The position numbers and the translations under genes are program-made. The notes beneath the pieces are model-generated. The model saw only the letters and a program-made list of their open reading frames with translations, did no database searches and was not told where the DNA came from. DNA of 64,000 nucleotides from Roseibium aggregatum (lineage in GTDB: Bacteria > Pseudomonadota > Alphaproteobacteria > Rhizobiales > Stappiaceae), in contig NZ_JABFCZ010000001.1 in assembly GCF_014692675.1 (NCBI RefSeq), positions 124,001 through 188,000 of the forward strand, written 5' to 3'. Each line of letters starts with the position of its first letter. The first letter of the stretch is position 1. Positions 27,622-37,504 of the stretch are shown one piece after another.

Positions 27622-27847
27622 TCGCGGCCTCAACAGGGCATGGGGGAAAGACCAATTCTTATTGGCTGAAGCCGCGGCTTTCGGTCCATAACCGCCGCTG
27701 GCGCTTTGCGCAGCAAATGTCAGCTCCGAGCCGGACGGGCTCAAAGACATCTTCATCCGCGGAGCCGGTTTTCATTCATCCGGCAGCGAAAGCCCGATCC
27801 GCGTCGAATAACGAACATAATGCAGGACTTTTCGCATACGAACGCCG

Positions 27848-28147
27848 CTAAAGCTGCGCGCGGTACCGGCGTTCGAATTCGGTCTCGCTCAAGATCTCTA
27901 TGTTCATTCCTGAATGATCCCAGACGATTTGAGACAGGTTTGCGACGGTCCGTTCCCGGGGCCAGCTTGAACGCTCCATGAGTCCTGCTCTCATTGCCGC
28001 TTTTCCGCAGTACGACATCACTTCCTCGACCGATATTCGCAAAACGGTTTTTGGAACACGCCCTCTCAAGGCGTGCTTGGAGCAGAGTTCTTCGTCGCCG
28101 GACAATTCTGCGGTGTCGTTGATCCGCTCGACTGTCCGTCTAAGCAT
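27848..28147 (-). pseudogene. 5'-truncated fragment of a PPOX-type (pyridoxamine 5'-phosphate oxidase-like) flavoprotein
   Basis: The 99-aa reading resembles only the C-terminal half of an FMN-dependent PPOX-family protein: ERINDTAELSGDEEL, then VPKTVLRISVEEVMSYCGKA with the conserved Cys-Gly-Lys-Ala helix. Family members are about 200 aa, so the N-terminal half is missing. The break lies 18 bp past the 3' end of tRNA-Arg, a classic integration or deletion junction. An ATG happens to open the fragment, so a short product is possible. The 226 bp between this and pobA hold nothing I can support. Confidence 0.6.
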
Positions 28148-28165
28148 TTGATTTTTTTTGGGGAA

Positions 28166-28242
28166 TGGCGCACCGGGGAGGATTCGAACCCCCGACCCCC
28201 AGATTCGTAGTCTGGTGCTCTATCCAGCTGAGCTACCGGTGC
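28166..28242 (-). tRNA. tRNA-Arg (anticodon ACG)
   Basis: A complete 77-nt cloverleaf on the minus strand with 7-bp acceptor stem (GCACCGG/CCGGTGC), D-arm AGCTCAGCTGGATAGAGC, anticodon loop CTACGAA (anticodon ACG), T-arm GGTTCGAATCC and encoded CCA. It matches the bacterial ACG-arginine tRNA. Its 3' end borders a truncated gene and the AT-rich pobA segment. Confidence 0.97.
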
Positions 28243-28473
28243 TTAAGGCCAACGGTCGGGCGGGGACGGTCTTGCGGATAAGCCGCGCAGTCTGTCGTGC
28301 CTGACCTGGCTGGGTCATGTGCGGGCCGCGTGGGTCGCGTTCCCGGACAGGGCGCTACTCCTAATGCCGTCCGTTTTGGAATGCAAGGGCAATTTCATTT
28401 TTTTTGAATCTGCCGCACGGCAAGCCCGAGAAACCGGTAAAACGCCCGGTTCCGGCCTGTTGACATCGTGCGT

Positions 28474-29940
28474 TCAGCTGCGGTCGGGAAGATCGATATT
28501 GAAGCACGCGCCGGGCCGGGTTGCGTCCAGTTCGATCCGGCCGCCATGGGCCTTCAGGAGTTCGGCGGCAATGGCGAGACCGAGACCGACGCCGCCCTGT
28601 TTGGAGCCGCTGTGGAAGGCCTTGAACAGGGCCTTCCGGATGTTTTCCGGAATGCCCGGGCCGGTGTCGGCGACGGTGATATGAACCGACGATCCCTCCC
28701 GCCTGGCGTCAAGGATGATGCGCCGGACAAGGGTCGTGTCCTTTTCCGCCTCCAGCGCCTGCAGGGAATTGCGGCACAGGTTCAAAAGCACCCGGAAGAT
28801 CTGCTCCGGATCCGCATCGACCTCCAGGCCTTCCGGCACCCGGTTTTCAAAGGTGACGGCCGAGTGTTCGGACAGACCCAGGACATCGGCGATGTCCTCG
28901 CCGACGCGGCGCAGCTCGATGAGCCGGCGTTTGGGCGCTTCCTCCTGGGCCTTGCCGTAGGCCATGACCGCCTGGGTATAGCCGACCGCACGGTCGAGGG
29001 TGGCCAGGATCTTCGGGGCGAGCCGGTTGACCGTCGGGTCGGGCACATGCTCCAGGCGCTCCAGGAAGAGCTGGGCGGAGGCCAGAAGGTTGCGCAGGTC
29101 GTGGTTGATCTTCGACACCGCGAGGCCGAGGTCGGCCAGCCTCTGTTTCTGGTTCAAGGTGCGCGAAAGCGCCTCTTCCATGGCCGCGAGACGGACCTCG
29201 GCATCGCCGATCTCGTCCTGACGCCCGGAGATCTTGATAACCCTTGAGGTGTCTTCCGGCGTTTCGGCGAAATTATCCATGGATTCCGTCAGCCGCTGGA
29301 GCGGGCGCACGAACAGGGCGCGCAGGCTGACATAGACGAGCGCGGCGGTGATCATCGAAATCACCAGCGACAATCCGAGGATGCGCCAGGAGAAGGCGAG
29401 CATGTCCGCCTGGAGGAGCTTCACCGGCAGGACAATGTCGACGCGCTTGACGTAGCCCATCTGGCCCTTGCCGACCACGCGCATCAGGCCGTCGCCGGAA
29501 TAGGCGAGCGTGTGGAAGCTCTCCAGGATCGCCCGCAGCGGCGACATCTCGCCCATGTCGACGACGAACTCGACCACCGGGATCGTGTCGCCCATGGCGA
29601 TCAGGCTGCGCCGGCTGCCCTGGTCGAGCGAAATGGCGACGGCGCCGGTGGTGCGCAAGAGTTCCTGCTGCAGACGCGGCGCGATCGTGTTTGTCTCGGC
29701 AAGCACGGAGGCGGCCACACCCGCCGTGGTCAGCCGGTCCTGCAGCCAGTTGTTGCGGAAGTTGGCGACCGAAGGCACATAGATGCAGACTTCCGCCAGC
29801 ATGACGAAGACGATCGTCAGCAGCAGCAGCTTGCCCGACAGGCCGCCCAGACGATACCCCTTGCCCCAGAAGGACAGCACTCTCCTAGCGCGTACTTCAG
29901 GCGGTTCGGCTTTGCCTTGCGGCACGCCTTCATGCTTCAT
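28474..29940 (-). CDS. Membrane sensor histidine kinase
   Basis: A 488-aa kinase. TM1 is LLLLTIVFVMLAEVCIYV (about residues 38-56), a periplasmic sensor follows (about 57-185), and TM2 is near 190-212. A HAMP-like linker precedes the dimerisation helix with H-box VSKINHDLRNLLAS. The ATPase has LNLCRNSLQAL (N-box), VADTGPGIP and GVGLGLAIAAELL. The ATG is chosen by GGAAG upstream. No response regulator gene is adjacent. It is 45 bp after the flavoprotein gene and likely co-transcribed with it and TVP38. Confidence 0.9.
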   Translation of the reverse strand: MKHEGVPQGKAEPPEVRARRVLSFWGKGYRLGGLSGKLLLLTIVFVMLAEVCIYVPSVANFRNNWLQDRLTTAGVAASVLAETNTIAPRLQQELLRTTGAVAISLDQGSRRSLIAMGDTIPVVEFVVDMGEMSPLRAILESFHTLAYSGDGLMRVVGKGQMGYVKRVDIVLPVKLLQADMLAFSWRILGLSLVISMITAALVYVSLRALFVRPLQRLTESMDNFAETPEDTSRVIKISGRQDEIGDAEVRLAAMEEALSRTLNQKQRLADLGLAVSKINHDLRNLLASAQLFLERLEHVPDPTVNRLAPKILATLDRAVGYTQAVMAYGKAQEEAPKRRLIELRRVGEDIADVLGLSEHSAVTFENRVPEGLEVDADPEQIFRVLLNLCRNSLQALEAEKDTTLVRRIILDARREGSSVHITVADTGPGIPENIRKALFKAFHSGSKQGGVGLGLAIAAELLKAHGGRIELDATRPGACFNIDLPDRS

Positions 29941-29985
29941 CTGGCTAACTTCCAATCGGTCTGGCTGGACGGTCGCGCCTACTAT

Positions 29986-31416
29986 CTAACCGAAAAATCT
30001 CAGGAATTGCACGACCCGGCGCACCCAGGGATTTTTCGGCGCTTCGCTATAATAGGAAATTGCGGCCCGGCGCACCAGTTCCCCGAGTGTGGGGTAAGGC
30101 GCCACAAATCCGGCGAGCGCCTTCATCGTCAACTTTTGCGAAATGGCAAGGGACAGGAGGTTGACGATCTCGCCGGCCTGGGTGCCGACGATGTCCGCGC
30201 CAATGAGCCGCCCGCCCGGCCCGGCAATCAGCTTGAGACGGCCAGTGGTCTTGCCTTCCGCCTGCGCCCGGTCGTTGCCGGCATAATCGGCCTGGAGAAC
30301 CTTGATCCTGTCGCCGTAACGGCTCCGGGCTTCGGCCTCGGTGAGGCCGACATGGCCAAGTTCGGGCGAGGTGTAGGTGACCCAGGGAATGAGATCCCGG
30401 TTTTCCTTCGCAGGCAGACGGAACAGGATGGAGCGGATCACCAGGCCCGCATGATAACCCGCCACATGGGTGAATTGCAGACCGCCGGTGACGTCGCCGA
30501 TCGCGTAGATCCGGCGATTGCCGGTCCTCAGGCCCCGGTCGACCTTAATGCCCCTTCGGTCATAGGCGACACCCGCCTTTTCCAGGTCCAGACCGTCGAC
30601 CGTGGGCGTCCGGCCGGTGGCCACGAGAAGATGCGATCCTTCCACCGAATTCCGGCCGCCGTCGGCCGTCTCGGTGGTGACGCTCACCCCTGACCCCGTC
30701 TTTTCAACGCCGGCGACCTTTGTGTCTTCCAGGATCGTGACCCCTTCGGCGCGCAAGGCGTCGATCACGACGGCCGCCAGCTCCGGATCGTCCTTGCCGA
30801 GCGCCTTCTGCGCCTCGAGGACGGTGACCCTGCTGCCGAGGCGGCGATGCGCCTGGGCCATTTCCATGCCGATCGGACCGCCGCCGATAACGATCAGGTG
30901 CTCAGGCGCCTGGCGCAGGTCGAACAGGGTTTCGTTGGTCAGATAGGGCACCGTGTCGAGACCGGAGATCGGCGGCACGGCCGCACGCGACCCTGTGGCG
31001 ACAACGAACCGCCGTGCGCGGATTTCCGTCTCTCCGGCAAGGACACGGTCGGGCGCGGTAAAACGGGCATGCTCCTTGAGGACGGTGACGCCCAGCCCCT
31101 CGAAGCGTTCCTCCGAATCATGGGGGGCGATCGCGGCGATGACCGCATGCACATGATCATTTGCCCGGGCGAAATCGACACCCACGGGGCCGAGGTCGAC
31201 GCCGACCTTCTTTCCTGCCGCTTCGGCGGCGGCCGCCTTTGCCGAAGCGAGCAGGGCCTTGGACGGGACGCAGCCGCTGTTCAGGCAGTCGCCGCCCATT
31301 TTCGCCTGTTCGACCAGGACCACATCGACCCCGAAGGCCGCTGCCGCGGCGGCCACGGACAGGCCGGCCGACCCGGCTCCGATGACGCATATGTCCGGTT
31401 TTAAAACTGAGGTCAT
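29986..31416 (-). CDS. FAD-dependent pyridine nucleotide-disulfide oxidoreductase (Lpd/MerA-like)
   Basis: A 476-aa class I flavoprotein. It shows the FAD motif GAGSAGLSVAAAAA, redox-active pair CLNSGCVPSKALL, NAD motif GGGPIGMEMAQAHRRLG, and second FAD motif YAIGDVTGG. The C-terminal interface domain lacks the HAHPT motif of lipoamide dehydrogenases (AFVAPYPTLGEL instead), and there is no MerA-type HMA domain or C-terminal cysteine pair. It therefore belongs to the uncharacterised branch commonly linked to TVP38 membrane proteins, and that partner gene precedes it by 59 bp. Physiological substrate is unknown. Confidence 0.88.
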   Translation of the reverse strand: MTSVLKPDICVIGAGSAGLSVAAAAAAFGVDVVLVEQAKMGGDCLNSGCVPSKALLASAKAAAAEAAGKKVGVDLGPVGVDFARANDHVHAVIAAIAPHDSEERFEGLGVTVLKEHARFTAPDRVLAGETEIRARRFVVATGSRAAVPPISGLDTVPYLTNETLFDLRQAPEHLIVIGGGPIGMEMAQAHRRLGSRVTVLEAQKALGKDDPELAAVVIDALRAEGVTILEDTKVAGVEKTGSGVSVTTETADGGRNSVEGSHLLVATGRTPTVDGLDLEKAGVAYDRRGIKVDRGLRTGNRRIYAIGDVTGGLQFTHVAGYHAGLVIRSILFRLPAKENRDLIPWVTYTSPELGHVGLTEAEARSRYGDRIKVLQADYAGNDRAQAEGKTTGRLKLIAGPGGRLIGADIVGTQAGEIVNLLSLAISQKLTMKALAGFVAPYPTLGELVRRAAISYYSEAPKNPWVRRVVQFLRFFG

Positions 31417-31475
31417 TTCAGGCTCCGGCCCTGCAAAAAAGAATCACGGGCAAACAAGAATCATCGGCCGACAGC

Positions 31476-32282
31476 TTACCCGGTCGTGCTTTTTTTCCGC
31501 AGCCGTTTGAGGACGACCGGAATAAGGCTGGCAAATCCGAGCACGAAAAGGGCGGCAAGAAGTTCGGGGGTCACGAACGCCCCGACGTCCACCTCGCAAC
31601 TGCCGGCGGCGGCGCAGCCGGGATTGGCCGCTTCCTGGGCCGCGATCACGCTGTCCAGGCCCGAGCCGATAAAGGCGAAGGCGAAGGTTCCCGGGATGAT
31701 GCCCACCAGGGTGGAAAACACATAGGTGCCGACGGGAACGTGGAAGATCGCCGGCGCGATGTTGACGAGCCAGAAGGGAAAGACGGGCGTCAGCCGCAAG
31801 AACAGCAGATAGCTCATGGCGTTTTCCCTGAAACCGCTCGACAGACGGGACAGGAAGGGACCGGCGCGGGCCTTCAGAGTGGTTCCAAGAGAACTGCGCG
31901 CGGCCAGGAAAACGATTGTGGCGCCGAGGGTCGCGGCAAAGATGGTCGCAAGGCCGGCAGTGAGCCAACCGAACAGGAAGCCCCCGGCAATGGTCAGAAA
32001 GGATGCGCCGGGAAACGACAGCGCCACGGAGACCGCATAGATGGCCACGTAAGCGGCAAGCGCCAGCAGCAGATAGGCGTCGACAAATTCCGTCAGGTCC
32101 TGCCGTTCCCGGATCAGGTTGGCCAGCGACAGATACTTGTACCAGCCTTCGGCATAGCCGATGGCCATGACCGCCACCAGCAGGACGATCGGAATCCAGC
32201 GCCTGAATTCATTTGTCGAAGTATTTTCAGCGGACGAATCCGCCGGCGCACCGGCCGGCCTGTCCTGGCCGTTTTCCTTCAT
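31476..32282 (-). CDS. TVP38/TMEM64-family (VTT domain) membrane protein
   Basis: A 268-aa inner-membrane protein with about six segments. The VTT (SNARE-associated/DedA-like) core reads FPGASFLTIAGGFLFGWLTA, then RLTPVFPFWLVNIAPAIFHV and a C-terminal helix followed by KRLRKK. GGGAGTGCT precedes the ATG. These proteins are scramblase- or transporter-like, and their bacterial roles are poorly known. It is first in a three-gene operon with the Lpd-like flavoprotein and the histidine kinase. Confidence 0.88.
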   Translation of the reverse strand: MKENGQDRPAGAPADSSAENTSTNEFRRWIPIVLLVAVMAIGYAEGWYKYLSLANLIRERQDLTEFVDAYLLLALAAYVAIYAVSVALSFPGASFLTIAGGFLFGWLTAGLATIFAATLGATIVFLAARSSLGTTLKARAGPFLSRLSSGFRENAMSYLLFLRLTPVFPFWLVNIAPAIFHVPVGTYVFSTLVGIIPGTFAFAFIGSGLDSVIAAQEAANPGCAAAGSCEVDVGAFVTPELLAALFVLGFASLIPVVLKRLRKKSTTG

Positions 32283-32503
32283 AGCACTCCCACTGCCCAC
32301 GCCCTTGTTCTTACCGTTCCGGCCTACCTGTTTTTCTATTGTATCAGGCACAGACCGGATCGGTTGATAATCAGGTGTACATGATCCCGGTTAAGAAGAA
32401 GCCGGTCTCACCGATAAGTGACCCGCCAGGTGCGCGGCCTCACTTCGATGTGATTACCCGGCGGAGCGGACCGAAGGCATGTGAGAAATGCAGCCGGGTA
32501 TCG

Positions 32504-32532
32504 TTGACTTGCAGGCTCGTCCCCCTTATAAG
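32504..32532 (+). promoter_or_regulatory. Sigma-70-type promoter of rpmH-rnpA
   Basis: TTGACT and TATAAG are separated by 17 bp, about 130 bp before the rpmH start, within the 377-bp gap (32283-32659) between the divergent TVP38 and rpmH genes. Strong, constitutive expression is expected for L34. The left part of that gap shows no gene and should contain the promoter of the TVP38 operon. Confidence 0.65.
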
Positions 32533-32550
32533 CGCGCTCGACCGGGACAC

Positions 32551-32602
32551 GCATTCGAACCCAAGCCTATGAATAGGTGCGCTCTGGCGGCGCTTCGAAT
32601 GC
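32551..32602 (+). promoter_or_regulatory. Structured 5' leader of rpmH
   Basis: GCATTCGAA and TTCGAATGC can pair as a 9-bp stem closing a 34-nt loop in the predicted rpmH leader, downstream of the promoter. This may be an autogenous control structure or transcript-stabilising hairpin; no known riboswitch class is recognised. Confidence 0.4.
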
Positions 32603-32659
32603 TTCCACCAAAAGAATTTTAAGAACAAGGGCCGCGCCCAGTTGCGCGGATTAGGAACA

Positions 32660-32794
32660 ATGAAGCGTACGTATCAACCGAGCCGTCTTGTCCGCAAGCG
32701 CCGTCACGGCTTCCGTTCGCGCATGGCGACGAAAAACGGCCGTCAGGTCCTCGCCCGCCGCCGGGCCAAGGGTCGCAAGCGTCTCAGCGCCTGA
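32660..32794 (+). CDS. rpmH: 50S ribosomal protein L34
   Basis: A 44-aa highly basic protein, [20 protein letters not shown] and onward to KGRKRLSA, an unmistakable L34. It binds 23S rRNA in the large subunit. It is followed by rnpA in the usual order. Confidence 0.99.
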   Translation: MKRTYQPSRLVRKRRHGFRSRMATKNGRQVLARRRAKGRKRLSA

Positions 32795-32823
32795 TCGGGC
32801 CAACGCATGCGGCGCTGCCGGTG

Positions 32824-33267
32824 ATGTCTGTTCCAGCAACACAGCCCACGCCGCCGCTCATGGAAACACTTAAAAAGCGCTCCGAATTCCTTGCCGTTGC
32901 CAAAGGCGGACGGGTGAATCGGCGCGCTTTTGTGTTGCAGGGCCTCAAGCGCCAACGCGACGGCGAACCCCGTATCGGCTACACGGTCACGAAAAAGACC
33001 GGCAACTCCGTCGTGCGGAATCGAATCAAGCGCCGTCTGCGCGCTGCCGTCGCAGCCCTTCGCCGGGAGGAAATTCCCGAATTCGCCGATTTTGTGCTGA
33101 TCGGACGCGAGGCCGCCCTCACGCTTCCCTTTCAAAACCTGGTCTCGGACCTTAAATCGGGACTACCGCAGGCACTGAAGCCCGGTTCGCCGCATCGCGG
33201 CCGGAAACCGCATCGGGCGAAGGGCGCAGCACAGACAGACACCGTTCCGAGCAGAAAACAGGGGTAA
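32824..33267 (+). CDS. rnpA: Ribonuclease P protein component
   Basis: A 147-aa basic protein with the RnpA signature GNSVVRNRIKRRLRAA and N-terminal ETLKKRSEFLAVAKGGRVN. It assists the catalytic RNA in tRNA 5' maturation. The start is uncertain: ATG at 32824 follows an adjacent GTG; the ATG at 32860 (METLKKR) is the classical N-terminus. Neither has a clear ribosome-binding site, consistent with coupling to rpmH. The C-terminal basic tail is longer than usual. Confidence 0.95.
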   Translation: MSVPATQPTPPLMETLKKRSEFLAVAKGGRVNRRAFVLQGLKRQRDGEPRIGYTVTKKTGNSVVRNRIKRRLRAAVAALRREEIPEFADFVLIGREAALTLPFQNLVSDLKSGLPQALKPGSPHRGRKPHRAKGAAQTDTVPSRKQG

Positions 33268-33272
33268 TCCAG

Positions 33273-35105
33273 TTGTTCTCCGAAAATCGCAATACGATTC
33301 TTGCAATCGTCCTGTCCCTGGTGGTTCTGCTGGGATGGCAGTATTTCATTGCAAAGCCCCAACTGGAGCGTCAGCAGGCGGAAATCCAGGCCCAGCAGGA
33401 CAAGACCGCTCAGGCAGGCGGAAGCGGCACGGCCCAGGATGCCAAGACGCCCGCACCGGCCGGCACGGATCCTGGCCAGGCGAACGCACCGACCTCCGGC
33501 GCTGCCGGCCAGACGGCAGCGATGACGCGCGAGGAAGCGTTGGCCAAGAGCGAGCGGGTCGACATCGACACGCCCCGCGTTTCCGGTTCGATCAACCTCA
33601 CCGGCGGCCGCCTCGACGACCTGCGCCTGAAGGACTACCACGAGACCGTCGACAAGAGCAGCCCGCTGGTCGTCCTGCTGTCGCCGAAAGGCAGCCCCAG
33701 GGCCTACTACGCGGACTATGGCTGGGCCCCCGGTTCGGGAACCAACATCGTCGTACCGGGAGCCGATACGGTTTGGTCGAAGCCCGAAGGCGCCAGGCTG
33801 ACACCGTCGACGCCGGTCACGCTGACCTGGGACAATGGCGCCGGCCTTATCTTCAAGCGGACGTTTTCGATCGACGAGAACTACATGTTCACCGTCGATC
33901 AGTCGGTCGAAAACAACACCGGCTCGGAGGTCAAGCTTTACCCTTACGGCCTTGTCGTCCGCCACGGCAAACCGGACAAGAAGAGCTTCTACATCCTGCA
34001 TGAAGGCATGATCGGCGTCTTCGGCGACAACGGCGTCAAGGAAGTCAAATACTCGACGCTGGAGGAAGACCACCAGGTCAAGCCTCCCGAGGTCGACCAG
34101 GGCTGGCTCGGCGTGACCGACAAGTACTGGGCGACGGCGCTGATCCCGATGCCGGGTTCGACCTTCCAGCCGAGCTTCAAGTACACGCAGGCGTCCGACA
34201 ACTTCCAGGCGGATTTCCTCGGCACCGGTGTGACCATTCCTGCCGGCGGCAGCGCGGACACGAGCTCCTACTTCTTCGCCGGTGCGAAGCAGAAGTCGCT
34301 GCTCGACTCCTATCAGGACGGCCTGTCGATCAAGCAGTTCAACCTGATGATCGACTGGGGCTGGTTCTTCTTCCTGACCAAGCCGATGTTCTGGGTGATC
34401 GACCACCTGTACCACCTGGTCGGCAACTTCGGCCTCGCCATCCTTGCGGTCACCGTTCTGGTGAAGCTGATCTTCTTCCCGCTCGCCAACAAGTCCTACG
34501 TCTCCATGAGCAAGATGAAGCTCGTGCAGCCGCAGATGGCGGAGATCAAGGAGAAATACGGCGACGACCGGCAGAAGCAGCAACAGGCGCTGATGGAGCT
34601 CTACAAGAAGGAGAAGATCAATCCGCTGGCGGGCTGTCTGCCGGTGGTGATCCAGATCCCGGTGTTCTTCTCGCTCTACAAGGTGCTGTTCGTCACCATC
34701 GAAATGCGCCATGCGCCGTTCTTCGGCTGGATCCAGGATCTTTCCGCCCCGGATCCCACCACGGTCTTCAACCTGTTCGGGCTCATTCCCTGGGATCCGC
34801 CGCAGATGCTGATGCTGGGTGTGTGGCCGCTGATCATGGGCATCACCATGTTCGTCCAGATGAAGATGAACCCGGCGCCGCCCGATCCGACTCAGCAGAT
34901 GATCTTCACCTGGATGCCGCTGATCTTCATGTTCATGCTGGCGTCGTTCCCGGCCGGCCTCGTGATCTACTGGGCCTGGAACAACACCCTGTCGGTGACC
35001 CAGCAGTATGTGATCATGCGCCGCCAGGGCGTGAAGATCGAGCTTTGGGACAACCTGAGACGCACGTTCAAACGGAAAAAGGCGGCGACCCAGAGCAAGG
35101 GCTGA
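33273..35105 (+). CDS. yidC: Membrane protein insertase YidC
   Basis: A 610-aa inner-membrane insertase. TM1 is [19 protein letters not shown]; a large periplasmic beta domain spans about 60-350; then the conserved five-TM core with [20 protein letters not shown], the [20 protein letters not shown] motif and a basic C-terminal tail. It inserts membrane proteins alone or with Sec. Start is TTG with AGGGG upstream, 5 bp after rnpA; no yidD gene lies between. Ends in a strong terminator. Confidence 0.98.
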   Translation: MFSENRNTILAIVLSLVVLLGWQYFIAKPQLERQQAEIQAQQDKTAQAGGSGTAQDAKTPAPAGTDPGQANAPTSGAAGQTAAMTREEALAKSERVDIDTPRVSGSINLTGGRLDDLRLKDYHETVDKSSPLVVLLSPKGSPRAYYADYGWAPGSGTNIVVPGADTVWSKPEGARLTPSTPVTLTWDNGAGLIFKRTFSIDENYMFTVDQSVENNTGSEVKLYPYGLVVRHGKPDKKSFYILHEGMIGVFGDNGVKEVKYSTLEEDHQVKPPEVDQGWLGVTDKYWATALIPMPGSTFQPSFKYTQASDNFQADFLGTGVTIPAGGSADTSSYFFAGAKQKSLLDSYQDGLSIKQFNLMIDWGWFFFLTKPMFWVIDHLYHLVGNFGLAILAVTVLVKLIFFPLANKSYVSMSKMKLVQPQMAEIKEKYGDDRQKQQQALMELYKKEKINPLAGCLPVVIQIPVFFSLYKVLFVTIEMRHAPFFGWIQDLSAPDPTTVFNLFGLIPWDPPQMLMLGVWPLIMGITMFVQMKMNPAPPDPTQQMIFTWMPLIFMFMLASFPAGLVIYWAWNNTLSVTQQYVIMRRQGVKIELWDNLRRTFKRKKAATQSKG

Positions 35106-35133
35106 CCGCCAGACCGAAAAGACCACGCATCAA

Positions 35134-35163
35134 GGGCCCCGCCGCACGCGGGGCCCTTTCTTT
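35134..35163 (+). terminator. Rho-independent terminator after yidC
   Basis: GGGCCCCGC and GCGGGGCCC form a 9-bp GC stem with a 5-nt loop, followed by TTTCTTTC. It ends the rpmH-rnpA-yidC transcript 28 bp after the yidC stop codon. Confidence 0.88.
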
Positions 35164-35175
35164 CAGGAGGTGTCC

Positions 35176-35829
35176 ATGCACGGTCCCGACCCCGATGCCC
35201 GTTATCCGTTTCCGGGCGCCGCCACCCACACCGTATTCATCAAGAACGTGATTTCCGGTTCCAACATCAGTGCCGGAGACTACAGCTACTACAACGACAC
35301 GCATGAACCCGAACGGTTTCAGGAAAAATGTGTCCGCTACCATTTCGAATTTCTCGGCGACCGGCTTGTCATCGGCAAGTTCTGTGCCCTGGCGACCGGG
35401 GTCGAGTTCATCATGAACGGCGCCAATCACGCCATGACCGGCTTTTCCACCTACCCGTTCCACATTTTCGAAAACGGATGGGAGAAAGGCTTCGATTTCG
35501 ACACGATCGCACAGGGCCTGCGCGGCGACACCGTTGTGGGCAACGACGTCTGGATCGGAACCGGCGCGACGATCATGCCGGGTGTCACGATCGGACACGG
35601 CGCCATTGTCGGCTCCAAGGCTGTGGTTGCGTCGGACGTTCCCGATTATGCGATCGTCGCCGGCAACCCGGCCCGCGTCATCCGCCATCGTTTCGACCGG
35701 GCCACGATCGATGCGCTTCTGGAGATCGGCTGGTGGGATTGGCCGATTACCAGGATCGTCCGGCACCTGAACGCCATTCGCGGCGCGGACCTCGACGAAC
35801 TCGCATCGGCCTGGCGCGACGAGAGATAA
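35176..35829 (+). CDS. CatB-related (xenobiotic) O-acetyltransferase
   Basis: A 217-aa left-handed beta-helix acetyltransferase of the XAT/Vat type. It shows [32 protein letters not shown] with the catalytic-type His, hexapeptide repeats [20 protein letters not shown], and [15 protein letters not shown]. Start ATG follows AGGAGG by six bases. Family members acetylate chloramphenicol, streptogramins or sugar hydroxyls; true resistance activity cannot be inferred. Single gene between yidC and engB. Confidence 0.88.
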   Translation: MHGPDPDARYPFPGAATHTVFIKNVISGSNISAGDYSYYNDTHEPERFQEKCVRYHFEFLGDRLVIGKFCALATGVEFIMNGANHAMTGFSTYPFHIFENGWEKGFDFDTIAQGLRGDTVVGNDVWIGTGATIMPGVTIGHGAIVGSKAVVASDVPDYAIVAGNPARVIRHRFDRATIDALLEIGWWDWPITRIVRHLNAIRGADLDELASAWRDER

Positions 35830-35880
35830 CGCCCTTCACCACACTCGACGCGGACCCAGATGCGGGATAAAAGCCCAGCC

Positions 35881-36528
35881 ATGAGCGACGAAGAAAAATT
35901 CTCCGAAGACGAACTGGAAGCCGGCCGCCTGCTTTTTGCCAGGCCCTGGACCTTCCTGACCAGCGTCACCGACATGTCCAACCTGCCGGACGCCACGCGC
36001 ACGGAAATCGCCTTTGCCGGGCGCTCCAATGTGGGCAAGTCCAGCCTGATCAATGCGCTGACCGGGCGCAAGGGACTGGCGCGGACATCGAGCACGCCGG
36101 GACGGACCCAGATGCTGAACTTCTTCGTCGCCCCCGAGACGGAGCTGACCATCGTCGACATGCCCGGATACGGCTACGCCCAGGCGCCGAAGGAACTGGT
36201 GGCCGCCTGGACCGAGCTGGTGTTTGCCTATCTGCGCGGACGGCCGACCCTCAGACGGGTGTTTCTGCTGATCGACAGCCGCCACGGCATCAAGAACAAC
36301 GACCTGGAAGCCATGGACCTGCTCGACAAGGCCGCCGTGATCTACCAGGTGGTGCTGACCAAGTCGGACAAGATCAAGCCGGGACAGCTCGCGCGGCTGA
36401 TGGAGGAAACCTCCAAAACCCTGTCGAGACGGCCCGCAGCCTTCCCCGAAATCCTTGCCACGTCATCGGAAAAAGGCATCGGCCTCGACGAATTGCGGGC
36501 CGAAATCCATAGGCTCACCTCCTACTGA
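35881..36528 (+). CDS. engB: Ribosome biogenesis GTPase EngB (YihA/YsxC)
   Basis: A 215-aa TrmE-Era-EngA-EngB-like GTPase with P-loop [15 protein letters not shown], switch [21 protein letters not shown] (G3) and TKSDK (G4). It acts in late large-subunit assembly. An in-frame ATG seven codons upstream (35860) is possible; neither has a strong ribosome-binding site. Position between yidC and argB is a conserved Hyphomicrobiales order. Confidence 0.96.
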   Translation: MSDEEKFSEDELEAGRLLFARPWTFLTSVTDMSNLPDATRTEIAFAGRSNVGKSSLINALTGRKGLARTSSTPGRTQMLNFFVAPETELTIVDMPGYGYAQAPKELVAAWTELVFAYLRGRPTLRRVFLLIDSRHGIKNNDLEAMDLLDKAAVIYQVVLTKSDKIKPGQLARLMEETSKTLSRRPAAFPEILATSSEKGIGLDELRAEIHRLTSY

Positions 36529-36616
36529 TCCGACGTTCGGCGATTGAGCGGGCCAGCCTAAAAGGGTATAGCCTGATTTCCGCATGAACGAGCCAAGAGC
36601 GAGTAGAAGTACCATC

Positions 36617-37504
36617 ATGACCACTCCGGAGCATTCCAGCCGCGCCCATGTCATTGCCCAGGCCCTGCCCTACATGCAGCGCTACGACGACCGCACCGTT
36701 GTCGTGAAATACGGCGGTCATGCCATGGGTGACGCGGATCTCGCCCAGGCATTTGCCCGCGATATCACGCTGCTGCGCCAGTCCGGCGTTCACCCGGTGG
36801 TGGTCCATGGCGGCGGCCCTCAGATCGGCAAGATGCTCACCCGGCTCGGGATCGTCAGCGAATTCAAGGGCGGCCTCCGCGTCACCGACAAGGCAACGGT
36901 CGAGATCGTCGAAATGGTTCTGGCCGGATCGATCAACAAGGAGATCGTCCAGGCGATCAATGCCGAAGGCGGCCGCGCCGTCGGCCTGTGCGGCAAGGAC
37001 GGCAACATGGTCACCGCGGAAAAGGTCCGCCGCACCATGGTCGATCCGGATTCCAACATCGAGAAGGTGGTCGATCTCGGTTTCGTCGGCGAGCCGGCGG
37101 ACGTCAACCCGACCGTCCTGAAGCTCGTTCTCAAGGAAGACCTGATCCCAGTCGTGGCGCCGGTCGCACCGGGCACGGACGGCCAGACCTACAACGTCAA
37201 CGCCGACACTTTTGCAGGCGCTATCGCCGGGTCGCTCAACGCCAAGCGGCTCCTGTTCCTGACCGATGTCCCCGGCGTTCTCGACAAGGAAGGCAACCTG
37301 ATCAAGCAGCTCACCGTTGCCAAGGCCCGCGAACTGATCGCGGACGGCACCATTTCCGGCGGCATGATCCCGAAGGTGGAAACCTGCATCGAGGCGCTCG
37401 ACCAGGGCGTGGAAGGCGTCGTCATCCTGGACGGCAAGGTGCCCCATGCGGTTCTTCTGGAACTCTTCACCGACCGTGGCGCCGGGACCCTGATCCGGCC
37501 GTGA
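36617..37504 (+). CDS. argB: Acetylglutamate kinase
   Basis: A 295-aa amino-acid kinase with [23 protein letters not shown], the arginine-responsive family length, and [15 protein letters not shown] for ATP binding. It phosphorylates N-acetylglutamate in arginine biosynthesis. ATG at 36617 is taken as start; a second ATG at 36584 gives an 11-residue longer, unconserved N-terminus. The stop overlaps the next gene by GTGA. Confidence 0.97.
   Translation: MTTPEHSSRAHVIAQALPYMQRYDDRTVVVKYGGHAMGDADLAQAFARDITLLRQSGVHPVVVHGGGPQIGKMLTRLGIVSEFKGGLRVTDKATVEIVEMVLAGSINKEIVQAINAEGGRAVGLCGKDGNMVTAEKVRRTMVDPDSNIEKVVDLGFVGEPADVNPTVLKLVLKEDLIPVVAPVAPGTDGQTYNVNADTFAGAIAGSLNAKRLLFLTDVPGVLDKEGNLIKQLTVAKARELIADGTISGGMIPKVETCIEALDQGVEGVVILDGKVPHAVLLELFTDRGAGTLIRP

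Noticed and set aside
28148-28165. T-run beside tRNA-Arg as its terminator
   Set aside because: On the transcribed minus strand it is an A-run, so it cannot serve as the U-tract of an intrinsic terminator.
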